In this document: in pieces, positions 44,375 through 54,300 of the stretch
Position numbering within the stretch: the first letter of the stretch is position 1
Layout of the letters: each line of letters begins with the position of its first letter
NCBI RefSeq assembly: GCF_015209965.1
Contig: NZ_MU158690.1
Location: 752,088-816,087 of the forward strand
Reading direction: 5' to 3'
DNA length: 64,000 bases
From: Sphingobacterium pedocola
GTDB lineage: Bacteria; Bacteroidota; Bacteroidia; Sphingobacteriales; Sphingobacteriaceae
Program-made: the position numbers and the translations under genes
Notes under the pieces: generated by a model
Told to the model about the DNA's origin: nothing
Seen by the model: the letters and a program-made list of their open reading frames with translations, nothing else
Databases searched by the model: none

Positions 44375-44405
44375 TTTCGATGCCTTCCGATAAATCTTAT
44401 CTTTG
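44375..44405 (+). promoter_or_regulatory. Bacteroidetes-type promoter for the symporter gene
   Basis: TATCTTTG at 44398-44405 fits TAnnTTTG exactly. TTTC, one mismatch from TTTG, lies 19 bases upstream at 44375-44378. The symporter ATG is 29 bases downstream. Confidence 0.5.
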
Positions 44406-44434
44406 TTTTTAGAGCTTAACCAATTTATAAACCA

Positions 44435-46105
44435 ATGAACGAGTTAGTTGTAGCGGATTATGTGATTTTTATTTGTTATTTCATTGTCGTAGCTGGCTAT
44501 GGATTATGGATTTACCTTCGGAAAAAATCGGAAGTCGTATCCACGAAAGAATATTTTCTTGCCGAAGGAAAGCTGACCTGGTGGGCGATAGGCGCTTCGT
44601 TAATTGCTTCAAACATATCTGCCGAGCAATTTATCGGCATGAGTGGTTCGGGGTTTAAGATGGGGCTGGCTATTGCATCTTATGAATGGATGTCTGCATT
44701 GACTTTGCTCATCGTGGCGATTTTTTTCATTCCTGTGTATTTAAAGAATAAAATCTTTACCATGCCACAGTTTTTAACCCAACGATATAACAGTAATATC
44801 GGAATAATCATGGCGGTTTTTTGGCTGTTGCTTTATATCGTAGTTAATTTAACCTCCATTCTTTTTCTAGGCGGCTTGGCCATCAGTAGTATTTCAGGAT
44901 TTGATCTGACGCTCTGTATGTATTTTTTAGCCATATTTTCCATTTTAATCACTTTGGGCGGAATGAAAGTGATCGGCTACACGGATGTTATCCAGGTAGG
45001 ATTTTTGGTTTTAGGTGGGCTGTTGACGACTTACATATCATTAGACCTAGTGGCCAAACAGTTTGGCGGATCGGGGGTTATTCAGGGATTTCAGTTGATG
45101 ACGCAGTATGCCGATGGACATTTCGAAATGATTTTACATCAGGATAATCCAAATTATTTCGACCTGCCTGGACTAACGGTCATATTTGGAGGTCTTTGGA
45201 TAGCCAACCTTAACTATTGGGGCTGTAATCAATATATTACGCAACGTGCATTAGGAGCGGATTTGAAAACAGCTAGGCGGGGTATTCTCTTTGCCGCGTT
45301 CTTGAAATTGATGATGCCGTTAATCGTGGTATTGCCGGGTATTGCAGCATATGTGCTTTATCAGCAGGGTTACTTCCAGTCCGAAATGATCCAAGATAAT
45401 ACGTTGAACCCCGATAGAGCATATCCTGTCTTGTTAAACCTTTTGCCTTCAGGTCTTAAAGGTCTTTCCTTCGCAGCGTTGACTGCGGCGGTAGTAGCAT
45501 CCTTGGCTGGAAAAGCGAATAGTATAGCTACTATTTTTACATTTGATATTTACCAACGGTTGTTAAATAAGGAGGCATCGGAAAAGCGCATGGTGTCGGT
45601 CGGTAAAATCGTTGTGGTAGTAGCTATGTTGATTGCTGTTATTATTGCTCCCTATCTTGGGATTGACAAGAAAGGAGGGTTTCAATACATCCAGGAGTAT
45701 ACAGGTTTTGTGTCGCCCGGAGTTTTCGCCATGTTTATCTTTGGCTTTTTCTGGAAGCGCACGACATCTAACGCGGCCATGTTTGCTATAGTTGGGGGAT
45801 TTCTGCTCTCGATAGGGTTGAAGTTTTCGGTCAACTGGATAAACTGGTCTTTTTTAGAACCGATAGGGTTTGCAAAGCTCAATGAAGCCAATAGATTTGA
45901 GATTCCTTTTTTGGATAGAATGAGTATTGCATTTATCCTATGTGCCTTAGGGATGGTTATCATCAGTTGGTGGGATAGGCGGAGAGATGTGGAAGTTAAT
46001 GGGTTGGAAGTGAGTGCTAAGATGTTTGGTGTAGATAGAGTATTTGCGGTCGGAGGATTACTGGTCTGCGGTATTCTAGTGGCATTGTACATGATGTTTT
46101 GGTAG
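44435..46105 (+). CDS. Sodium:solute symporter (SSS family, sugar type)
   Basis: A 556-residue inner-membrane protein with about 14 hydrophobic segments. It starts DYVIFICYFIVVAGYGLW, with the SSS pattern STKEYFLAEGKLTWWAIGAS, LIASNISAEQFIGMSGSGF in TM2, and ANLNYWGCNQYITQRALGA in the middle, the SGLT-like region near the sugar- and sodium-binding helices. SAALTAAVVASLAGKANSIAT-type sequence (LSFAALTAAVVASLAGK) matches TM8. This family co-transports sugars or sugar acids with Na+. As first gene before the dehydratase it probably imports the sugar or the aldonate that this pathway oxidises. The dehydratase ATG is 23 bases downstream. Confidence 0.92.
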   Translation: MNELVVADYVIFICYFIVVAGYGLWIYLRKKSEVVSTKEYFLAEGKLTWWAIGASLIASNISAEQFIGMSGSGFKMGLAIASYEWMSALTLLIVAIFFIPVYLKNKIFTMPQFLTQRYNSNIGIIMAVFWLLLYIVVNLTSILFLGGLAISSISGFDLTLCMYFLAIFSILITLGGMKVIGYTDVIQVGFLVLGGLLTTYISLDLVAKQFGGSGVIQGFQLMTQYADGHFEMILHQDNPNYFDLPGLTVIFGGLWIANLNYWGCNQYITQRALGADLKTARRGILFAAFLKLMMPLIVVLPGIAAYVLYQQGYFQSEMIQDNTLNPDRAYPVLLNLLPSGLKGLSFAALTAAVVASLAGKANSIATIFTFDIYQRLLNKEASEKRMVSVGKIVVVVAMLIAVIIAPYLGIDKKGGFQYIQEYTGFVSPGVFAMFIFGFFWKRTTSNAAMFAIVGGFLLSIGLKFSVNWINWSFLEPIGFAKLNEANRFEIPFLDRMSIAFILCALGMVIISWWDRRRDVEVNGLEVSAKMFGVDRVFAVGGLLVCGILVALYMMFW

Positions 46106-46128
46106 TTAAAATCGGTAAAAGACATAAC

Positions 46129-47847
46129 ATGAAAAATAAAGAAGAGGGATTACGAAGCCGTAACTGGTTTGGACGCACCGGAAAAGATGGGTTTATCTAT
46201 CGTGCATGGATGAAAGGCCAGGGGATCCCGGCAGATGAGTTTGATGGAAAACCTATCATCGGGATATGTAACACCTGGTCCGAACTAACGCCATGTAATG
46301 CTCACTTTCGTGAATTGGCGGAATCTGTAAAGAGGGGTGTGATTGCGGCCGGAGGACTGCCGGTAGAATTTCCGGTGATGTCACTCGGCGAAACACTCAT
46401 GAAACCTACGGCAATGCTCTATCGAAATTTGGCAAGCATGGATGTCGAAGAATCTATTCGGGCTAATCCGTTAGATGGAGTTGTACTACTTTGCGGTTGT
46501 GATAAAACAACACCGGCCTTACTTATGGGAGCCTGTAGCGTTGACCTGCCGACAATTGTTGTATCGGGCGGTCCCATGTTGACTGGAAAATATCAGGGAC
46601 GGGACATTGGAACCTCAGATATTTGGCGTTTTAGTGAGGCCAATCGAGCAGGAAGTATGCTCCAAGAGGAGCTATTAATGGCAGAAGCGTGCATGTGCCG
46701 CAGCCGAGGGCATTGCGCTGTAATGGGTACCGCTTCGACCATGGCGAGTATGGTCGAGGCGCTAGGCCTTTCTCTTCCGGAAAATGCGGCGATACCGGCA
46801 GCCGACTCCAGAAGAAAGGTATTGGCAGAGCTCTCCGGAAGACGTATTGTCGGTTTGGTCAAAGAAGATATTCGACTTTCCCAAATATTGTCACCTCAAG
46901 CATTTGAAAATGCGATTATTGTAAACGCGGCAATCGGCGGATCTACAAATTTTATTATTCATTTGTTGGCGATTGCCGGTAGAATTGGTGTACCACTTGC
47001 GTTGGAAGACTTTGAAAAAATAGCAACAGGAGTGCCGTTGATCGTAAATTTGCAGCCTTCGGGTCAATTTTTTATGGAAGACTTGTATTATGCAGGTGGT
47101 ATTCCTGCCGTAATGAAAATATTGTCGCCTCGTCTCAACAAAGAATTACTGACAGTCAACGGTAAGACTGTTGAGGATAACATGAAGAACACGATATCCT
47201 ACAATTCGGAGGTGATTAGCTCGTTGGAAGAGCCTATAAACCCGCAGTCCGGAATCTGGGTGTTAAAAGGGAATATCTGTAGTGATGGGGCTGTGATCAA
47301 GCCGTCTGCGGCTACCCCAAGGCTCATGGTTCATCGGGGGCCTGCTGTTGTTTTTGAAAATATAGAAGATTATAAAGCTCGGATAGATGACCCCCTGCTT
47401 CATGTAGAGGAACACAGCGTGCTGGTTTTGAAAAATGTTGGGCCTAAAGGATACCCCGGTATGCCAGAGGTAGGCAATATGAGTATTCCTAAAAAGCTAT
47501 TGGATAGGGGGGTGACAGATATGGTCCGGATTTCTGACGGACGAATGAGCGGAACGGCGTTTGGTACTGTGATTCTCCATGTTTCTCCTGAAGCTGCGGT
47601 TGGAGGTACTTTGGCCGTCATAAAAGATGGGGATATGATCCTACTGGACGTGCCTAATAGACGGTTGGAAGTCGAACTGACTACAGCGGAACTAAACGAG
47701 CGAAAAAAAGCCCTGGTTTTTGCCGATATGCATCAACGGGGGTATACCCACCTTTACCAAAAGCATGTACAGCAGGCCCATTTAGGAGCGGACTTTGATT
47801 TTCTGAGGGGATGTTCTGGCAGCGAGGTGGGGAGGGATTCCCATTAG
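46129..47847 (+). CDS. IlvD/Edd family sugar-acid (pentonate/deoxyhexonate) dehydratase
   Basis: 572 residues from ATG 46129 (MKNKEEGLRSRNWFGRTGKD), the usual start of the sugar-acid branch; an upstream in-frame GTG or ATG would overlap the symporter. Iron-sulfur ligands are seen at CNTWSELTPC (about 47), CGCDKTTPALL (about 121-123) and RSRGHCAVMGTASTM (about 193). GKYQGRDIGTSDIWRF, IGGSTNFIIHLLAIAGR and DGRMSGTAFGTVILH complete the family pattern. Members of this branch remove water from L-arabinonate, D-xylonate, D-fuconate or similar acids to give 2-keto-3-deoxy acids. It sits between the importer and the lactonase/dehydrogenase genes. Its stop overlaps the end of the convergent AraC gene by 4 bases. 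Confidence 0.92.
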   Translation: MKNKEEGLRSRNWFGRTGKDGFIYRAWMKGQGIPADEFDGKPIIGICNTWSELTPCNAHFRELAESVKRGVIAAGGLPVEFPVMSLGETLMKPTAMLYRNLASMDVEESIRANPLDGVVLLCGCDKTTPALLMGACSVDLPTIVVSGGPMLTGKYQGRDIGTSDIWRFSEANRAGSMLQEELLMAEACMCRSRGHCAVMGTASTMASMVEALGLSLPENAAIPAADSRRKVLAELSGRRIVGLVKEDIRLSQILSPQAFENAIIVNAAIGGSTNFIIHLLAIAGRIGVPLALEDFEKIATGVPLIVNLQPSGQFFMEDLYYAGGIPAVMKILSPRLNKELLTVNGKTVEDNMKNTISYNSEVISSLEEPINPQSGIWVLKGNICSDGAVIKPSAATPRLMVHRGPAVVFENIEDYKARIDDPLLHVEEHSVLVLKNVGPKGYPGMPEVGNMSIPKKLLDRGVTDMVRISDGRMSGTAFGTVILHVSPEAAVGGTLAVIKDGDMILLDVPNRRLEVELTTAELNERKKALVFADMHQRGYTHLYQKHVQQAHLGADFDFLRGCSGSEVGRDSH

Positions 47848-48752
47848 TCAATGGTGTTTATGATACTTTCTGAAAATTTTAAGTGTGTAGACCGGTATTC
47901 AAGTGGTGTGTTACCCATGATTTTCTTGAATTGCCTATTAAAGTAAGAGACATTTCTATAGCCACACTCATAACAAATGCTGGCAATATTCCAGTTCTCT
48001 TTCGCCAGAAGCTCGGTTGCATGCGTCACTCGGACATAATTCACAAATTGGGAAAATGTTTTTTCCGTACGTCGTTTAAAATATCTACAGAAGGCTGCTT
48101 CATTCATGCAGGCAATTGAAGCGGCTTCCTTACTGTCTAATTCCTCTTTATAGTGATCAACTATGTAGCGGATAATTTTTTCTAATCGTTCAGAATCCTG
48201 TTTCTTGGTTTTTAAGCGGGGTGTCGTGCTGCCGATAGTTAGGAGATATTCTTGATCCAAACTGAGATGATGTAGGATATCCAATAGCAGCATTAATGCA
48301 TTCATCCCTTTAGCTTGTGTAATTTGTTGAAATTTTGTTGATAGATAGGGATTGTGTATTGTCAGCTTAAGCCCGTTCCTACACAAGTTTAATAGCTCTA
48401 CGATACCCCGTAGTTCTGCTTTCTGAAAAAAGTCTCTTCCCATAAAATCTTCTTTAAAAAAAACAACAATAGCATGTGCTGTATCTTCAGATTCTTTAAA
48501 GGAGCGGTCGTTCAAAAAGCAATGAGATAGACCGGGGCCGAACATATAAATCTCTCCCTCCGAAAAATTAATTATTCTATTATCTGTGTAAAGTTTCCCG
48601 TGACTCTTTGGTATCATAATGAGCTCATAGGTGTCGTGAAAGTGAAAGGGGGAATCAAAATAGGGCTGTACATACTCTCTTACGACAAAGCTCATGTCCG
48701 CTATGGCGCTCTGGTGTTGAAATACACTTTTCTTATGATGGTTCTGTTGCAT
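47844..48752 (-). CDS. AraC-family regulator with cupin sensor domain
   Basis: A 302-residue regulator. The N-terminal cupin (PYFDSPFHFHDTYELIMIPK, then GEIYMFGPGLSHCF) has the His-rich sugar-binding pattern of the AraC family. The C-terminal HTH domain has two helix-turn-helix units (SKEAASIACMNEAAFCRYFK, WNIASICYECGYRNVSYFNR, then GNTPLEYR). It is convergent with the dehydratase and divergent from the lactonase gene (172-base gap), so it can control the operon starting at 48925 and perhaps the symporter-dehydratase genes. The likely inducer is a sugar or lactone of this pathway. Confidence 0.92.
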   Translation of the reverse strand: MQQNHHKKSVFQHQSAIADMSFVVREYVQPYFDSPFHFHDTYELIMIPKSHGKLYTDNRIINFSEGEIYMFGPGLSHCFLNDRSFKESEDTAHAIVVFFKEDFMGRDFFQKAELRGIVELLNLCRNGLKLTIHNPYLSTKFQQITQAKGMNALMLLLDILHHLSLDQEYLLTIGSTTPRLKTKKQDSERLEKIIRYIVDHYKEELDSKEAASIACMNEAAFCRYFKRRTEKTFSQFVNYVRVTHATELLAKENWNIASICYECGYRNVSYFNRQFKKIMGNTPLEYRSTHLKFSESIINTID

Positions 48753-48860
48753 ATAACTGAGATCTTATAATTGTAGTACATAATTAGCGAAAATGTTTGT
48801 AAACTGCAAGTTTTGAACAGTTCTATGTAAATATTGTATTATAATATGCAAAAGAGGTGT

Positions 48861-48891
48861 TTTCTGCTGAAAGATGATTCTTTTATCTTAG
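48861..48891 (+). promoter_or_regulatory. Bacteroidetes-type promoter for the lactonase operon
   Basis: TTTC at 48861-48864, 19-base spacer, TATCTTAG at 48884-48891 (one mismatch to TAnnTTTG). The same TTTC-N19-TATCTT layout precedes the symporter gene, so both units may share a regulator. ATG of the lactonase at 48925. Confidence 0.4.
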
Positions 48892-48924
48892 CATAAGCTA
48901 ACACGGCTATAAACTGAAACAATT

Positions 48925-49821
48925 ATGATCACGAGAGGTTGCGCAGAGGTAGTTGCTGATAATTCCAATCAATTGGGCGAAGGTCCGATCTGGCATTCGC
49001 AAGAACGTTGTCTCTATTGGGTTGATATCTTAGCCGATAAGGTTTATCGTTATGACACCGTTAAGCACTGCGTCGATTTTGTCCATACACCTTTTTATCC
49101 AAGTGCACTCGTACCCAAGGCTTCTGGGGATTTCCTGTTAGCGGTAAAGGAGGGGATTGGTACCTTATCCTTTGAGACAGGGCTCTTTACCTTAGAATAC
49201 CCCATGGGGCAGGATTTTCCGGGTACGCGTTGCAACGATGGAAAATGTGATCCCGAGGGAAGATTTTGGATCGGTACAATGGGGATGGATGAGCAAGCAG
49301 GTGCGGGTTCTTTGTATCGGCTGGAAGAGAATAGCGGATTAACAAAGGTTCTTGGCGTTGTAACGATTTCTAACGGTATGGCTTGGGATACCTCGCATCA
49401 GCGCTTCTATCATATCGACACACCCACCCGTACGATTGTTGCCTATGAATATGAACGAACGACAGGGGCAATCCGTCAGCCGACTACCGTTATACAGATA
49501 CCAGCCGATGATGGATGGCCAGACGGTATGGCAATAGATCAGGAAGGAAAGCTATGGGTTGCTTTGTGGGATGGATGGGCAGTGGCTCGCTTCGATCCAG
49601 ACACTGGAGAAAAGTTGGCAGAAATTAAACTTCCTGTTTCACGACCTACATCATGCGCCTTTGGCGGAAAAGATCTGGACGTGCTATACATTACTTCGGC
49701 ACGGGCGGGACTCAGCGCAGATCAGTTAGCACAACAGCCACTGTCGGGAGCGCTGTTCGCTACTGATCACATCTATGTGAAAGGATTAGACACCATTAAT
49801 TTTAGAATAAAGGATGAATAA
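48925..49821 (+). CDS. SMP-30/gluconolactonase family lactonase
   Basis: A 298-residue cytoplasmic six-bladed propeller. Metal-site and active-site motifs are visible: LGEGPIWHSQERCLYWVDIL with the metal-binding Glu near residue 19, RCNDGKCDPEGRFWIGTMGM with Asn and Asp in the middle, ISNGMAWDTSHQRFYHIDT with the second Asn, and DGWPDGMAIDQEGKLWVALW with the catalytic Asp. Enzymes of this family open aldono-lactones (glucono-, arabino-, fuconolactone) to the acids. This is the step between a sugar dehydrogenase and the IlvD-type dehydratase. The stop overlaps the next start by 8 bases. Confidence 0.93.
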   Translation: MITRGCAEVVADNSNQLGEGPIWHSQERCLYWVDILADKVYRYDTVKHCVDFVHTPFYPSALVPKASGDFLLAVKEGIGTLSFETGLFTLEYPMGQDFPGTRCNDGKCDPEGRFWIGTMGMDEQAGAGSLYRLEENSGLTKVLGVVTISNGMAWDTSHQRFYHIDTPTRTIVAYEYERTTGAIRQPTTVIQIPADDGWPDGMAIDQEGKLWVALWDGWAVARFDPDTGEKLAEIKLPVSRPTSCAFGGKDLDVLYITSARAGLSADQLAQQPLSGALFATDHIYVKGLDTINFRIKDE

Positions 49822-50569
49822 ACGATTTGAAGGTCAGGTTGCTGCTGTAACAGGGGGCGCAGATGGTCTAGGAAAAGGAATTGGTTGGAGATTGGCTTAT
49901 GAGGGAGCATCGGTCGTATTGATGGACAAGAATGAACAACAATTAGCGCAGACGGTTCATACATTTCGACAAAGTGGCTTCGATGTGATGGGAGTGCCAC
50001 TGGATATTAGCGATGAGGAGATGGTTAAAGAGACCTTTGCACAGCTGTCGGGTCGATTCGGGAGACTGGATATATTGGTTAATTCAGCTGGGATTGTGGG
50101 TCCCACGAGTACACCGATCACACAGTTTGATACAGCTGCTTATGACAATATCTACCAGGTAAATTTACGTGGAGCTTTCTTGGTGGTTAAATATGGGATT
50201 CAAGTCATGGAAAGGAACGGTTACGGGCGTGTGCTTTTGATTGCCTCTATTGCAGGTAAAGAAGGAAATCCATTTATGGTTGGCTATTCCAGCATGAAGG
50301 CGGGGGTCATTGGTCTCGTAAAAGCTGTCGGTAAGGAATATGCAGATAAAGGTATTACGGTAAACGGTTTGGCACCTGCCGTTATCAAAACAGCAATGAA
50401 CGTGGACACTTCTCCAGCGCAATTGGAGTATATGGTTAGCAAGATTCCAATGGGTAGATTAGGTACGATTGAAGAGGTCGCTGCTATAGCGACTTGGATT
50501 GTGTCTCCAGAAGCGAGCTTTTCGACAGGATTTGTATTTGATGTTTCCGGGGGGAGGGCGACTTACTGA
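49814..50569 (+). CDS. SDR dehydrogenase of the sugar pathway (first)
   Basis: A 251-residue classical SDR. NAD(P)-binding TGGADGLGKGIG (about 14-25), an Asp at the end of the second strand (VVLMDKN), suggesting NAD preference, NSAG (about 92), catalytic Ser in LLIASIAGKEGN, and YSSMKAG containing Tyr and Lys (about 157-161). C-terminal TGFVFDVSGGRATY. It overlaps the lactonase by 8 bases, so it probably makes the lactone from a free sugar (L-rhamnose, L-fucose or L-arabinose type) or oxidises the 2-keto-3-deoxy acid. Which of the two SDRs does which step cannot be told from sequence. Confidence 0.9.
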   Translation: MNKRFEGQVAAVTGGADGLGKGIGWRLAYEGASVVLMDKNEQQLAQTVHTFRQSGFDVMGVPLDISDEEMVKETFAQLSGRFGRLDILVNSAGIVGPTSTPITQFDTAAYDNIYQVNLRGAFLVVKYGIQVMERNGYGRVLLIASIAGKEGNPFMVGYSSMKAGVIGLVKAVGKEYADKGITVNGLAPAVIKTAMNVDTSPAQLEYMVSKIPMGRLGTIEEVAAIATWIVSPEASFSTGFVFDVSGGRATY

Positions 50570-50572
50570 TCT

Positions 50573-51328
50573 ATGGAGCGGAAAACAGTATTGATATTGG
50601 GCGGATCGTCTGGGATTGGTAAATCTGCAGCGCAACGATTTGCGAAGGAAGGTTGGCAAGTCGTGGTGGCATCGTCTTCATCAGAAAAAGTAAACAGTGT
50701 TGTCAGCACACTTTATGGAGAAGGGCATTTGGGAATGAAAGTGGATGTTAGAGATATCGGACATATACGGCAATTGGCAAGGAAGCTGAAGGAAATTTAT
50801 GGTAGATTTCACGTACTCGTCAATAGTATCGGTGTTTCTCAAGGAGGAACAATCTTAGATAGTTGTTTTGATCATTGGAATGATTCTTTGCAAATTATGT
50901 TATATGGCACTGTGCACAGTTGTCGCGAATTACTTCCATTGATGGTCGACGGAGGGAGAGTGATCCATATTACCTCCATACACCATGAAAGGGTAGAACA
51001 AGGTAGTTCTGCTTACGGGATGGCGAAAGCTGCGATTACGCAGTTTACCCGCTCATTGGCGCTTGAACTAGCACCACGAGGTATATTAGCTAATACCGTT
51101 GCGCCAGGCTTTATTGATACGCCCATGTCGGTAAAAGTGGATGGCAGAAGCGAACTGGAATCGGAATGGTTTAAGGACAACTATGTCAAGTATGACCATC
51201 TACCTTTGAGAAGAGCGGGACGACCGGAGGAGGTCGCGGGGGTAGTTTATTTTTTGGCAGGTCTGGATGCAAGTTATATAACGGGGTCGGTATTGACGGT
51301 AGATGGTGGATTAACGATAACTTTTTGA
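50573..51328 (+). CDS. SDR dehydrogenase of the sugar pathway (second)
   Basis: A 251-residue classical SDR. Glycine loop GGSSGIGKSA (about 10-19), VNSIGVSQGG in place of NNAG, catalytic Ser in HITSIHHERV, Tyr and Lys in YGMAKAA (about 149-153), and TGSVLTVDGGLTITF at the end. After the second strand an ASSSSEK sequence stands where an acidic residue would favour NAD, so NADP use is possible. It starts 3 bases after the first SDR and is distinct from it (low similarity outside the shared fold). Probable second oxidation of the non-phosphorylating route, for example of the 2-keto-3-deoxy acid. Confidence 0.9.
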   Translation: MERKTVLILGGSSGIGKSAAQRFAKEGWQVVVASSSSEKVNSVVSTLYGEGHLGMKVDVRDIGHIRQLARKLKEIYGRFHVLVNSIGVSQGGTILDSCFDHWNDSLQIMLYGTVHSCRELLPLMVDGGRVIHITSIHHERVEQGSSAYGMAKAAITQFTRSLALELAPRGILANTVAPGFIDTPMSVKVDGRSELESEWFKDNYVKYDHLPLRRAGRPEEVAGVVYFLAGLDASYITGSVLTVDGGLTITF

Positions 51329-51357
51329 TTTTGAGATAACCCAATTAAATTTAAATT

Positions 51358-54300
51358 ATGGAAAATAAATTTTTTTTTAAGACACTCGTTCCCTTGCTTC
51401 TGCTCTGGATGCTTTTTGTTAGCGCGGATTCGTTTGCGCAGGCTTTACGAATCACGGGAAATGTAAGCGATAGTACGCGCGTATTGTCAAGTGTAACTGT
51501 CGGTATTAAGGGAGCTCCTACTGTCACACAGACCGATGTAAATGGTAACTACGTCATCGATGTTCCCTCGGAGTCCTCGGTATTAGTCTACTCCATTGTG
51601 GGATATTTGCGCCAAGAGGTACAAGTAGGAGAGCAATTGCAAATCAATGTGACTTTACAAGCAGATTCGGAAGATCTAGATGAGATTGTCGTCGTCGGAT
51701 TCGGTCAGCAAAAGAGGAGTGATATGGTCGGGTCTGTCACATCGGTGAACGTCAGTGAACTAAAGAAAAACCCGTCCAGTAATCTCACAACAGCCCTAGC
51801 AGGTCGAGTGGCAGGGATGATTGCGTATCAACGCAGTGGAGAGCCAGGTCAGGATAATGCAGATTTCTTCATACGGGGGGTGACAACTTTCGGTTATAAG
51901 GTAGACCCCTTGATTTTAATAGACAATATGGAGGTAACGACAACGCAATTAGCCCGTCTCCAACCCGATGACATAGCAAGCTTTAGTATTATGAAAGATG
52001 CCACGGCTACAGCGGTTTATGGCGCCCGGGGTGCCAATGGCGTAATCTTGGTTACAACCAAGCAAGGGCAAATCGGAAATGCGCAACTGTATTTTAGAAT
52101 CGAAAACTCCATCTCCACGCCTACGCGAAATGTGGACTTGGCAGATCCGGTCACTTATATGCGAAAACACAATGAAGCCGTCTATACACGTACACCTCTC
52201 GGCGATATCAACCCCAATACTTTGTTATATTCAGATGAAAAGATTATGAACACTGAATTAGGGGAGAATCCCTATGCTTATCCTGCTAATGACTGGCGTG
52301 AGATGATGTTTAAGGATTACGCGATGAATCAACGCATGAATCTCAACGTAAGCGGTGGCGGTGGGGTAGCCCGATATTTTGTATCGGGTACACTCAATCG
52401 GGATAATGGCGTCTTAAAAGTCGACCATCGGAACAATTTTAACAATAATATTGATCTGAAAAGCTATGCGCTCCGCACCAATGTAAATATTAACCTCACC
52501 AAGACAACAGAGATGGTGGTACGCTTAAATGGTAGTTTTGATGATTACAGAGGTCCCATATATGGAGGTGCTGCCATGTATGAGCGCGTGGTACGATCCA
52601 ATCCAGTTCTTTTTCCAGCATATTTTCCTGAAGACGACCGGACACGTCATGTCAAACACATTATGTATGGCAATTTTGATTCGGGGGATTACCGTAATCC
52701 CTATGCAGACATGACGCGAGGATATAAGGACTACTCCTCCTCTACGATGGCGGCGCAAGTGGAATTGAAACACGATTTTTCTTATTTGACAGAGGGCTTG
52801 TCCATAGAGACTATGTTCAATACCAATAGATATGCCTACTTCGATATGCTGCGGTCTTATGAGCCGTTCTATTACACGTTGAATGGGTATGACCAGTTCA
52901 CGGATACCTATTACACCTCGCATGTAAACCCAGCGACGTCTACAGAATATCTGAGTTATGAACCTGGAGCGAAGACGGTCAATTCTTCCTTTTATTTACA
53001 GTCCATTTTAAACTATAACCGTAGAATAAATGAGAAGCACGGGGTTAGCGGGCTGTTGGTATTTATGATGCGCGAATATCTGGATGCGAATGCCGACGAT
53101 CTTCAGCTATCGCTCCCTTTTCGGAATCTAGGGGTGTCAGGCAGAACCACGTACTCATTTGACAATCGGTATTTTGCAGAATTCAATTTTGGATATAATG
53201 GGTCAGAACGTTTCCATCAATCCAAAAGGTACGGTTTCTTCCCTTCTGCAGGTTTAGCTTGGAGCGTGTCCAATGAGAAGTTTTTTGAGCCGATAAAGGA
53301 TGTCATCACAAACTTAAGGTTAAGGACTACCTATGGGATGGTCGGTAACGACGCTATCGGCTCGCCGCAGGACCGCTTTTTTTATCTGTCTAACATAGAT
53401 ATGGACAATCCTGCCCGTAGGGCAGTATTTGGCAGGGATAGAACGTTTACTAGGGACGGTATTTCTATAGAACGATATGCCAATCAAGATATTACCTGGG
53501 AAACAGCGGTCAAGCAGAATTATGCCTTAGAGTTAGGATTGTTCAATCGTGTCACGTTGCAGGCAGAGTATTTCTCCGAATACCGGAAGAATATTCTAAT
53601 GACAAGGAATTATGTACCGGTTACGATGGGACTGAACGCACCTATACGGGCAAATGTTGGAGAAGCATCCAGTAGAGGGACAGATGTATCAGTAGATTAC
53701 CAGCAATCTTGGTACAATGGCTGGTGGCTTTCGGCGAGAGGCAATTTTACGTATGCCACCAATCGCTATGAAAATTATGAGGAACCTCAGTATAATGAGC
53801 AATATCGCTATAGAAAAGGAAACTCCATTGGCCAGTCGTATGGTTATATAGCCGAAAAGCTTTTTGTCGATGATTACGAAGCATATAACTCGCCTTCTCA
53901 GCCCTTTGGAGAGCATCGCGGAGGGGATATTAAATACCTTGATGTAAACAACGACGGCAGAGTCACGGAGGATGATATGGTACCTATTGGCAATCCCATA
54001 GTTCCCGAAATTGTGTATGGTTTTGGTTTTTCTGTTGGTTACAAAGGTCTAGACGCTTCTGCATTTTTTCAAGGTCTTACCAACGAATCATTTTGGATAG
54101 ATCCTAACCTCACCCATCCTTTTGCAAACCACACGCAATTGCTTGACGCTTATGCGGATAGTCATTGGTCAGAAGATAACCAAAACGTGTATGCGCTGTG
54201 GCCCCGTTTGAGTACGACCATTATTCCGAATAATACACAAAGCAGTACATGGTTTATGAGAGACGGAACCTTTTTGCGACTAAAGCAAACTGAGATAGGA

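Noticed and set aside
47844..47847. Possible fusion or frameshift where the dehydratase and AraC genes meet
   Set aside because: The genes are convergent and merely overlap at their stop codons; both have complete family lengths.
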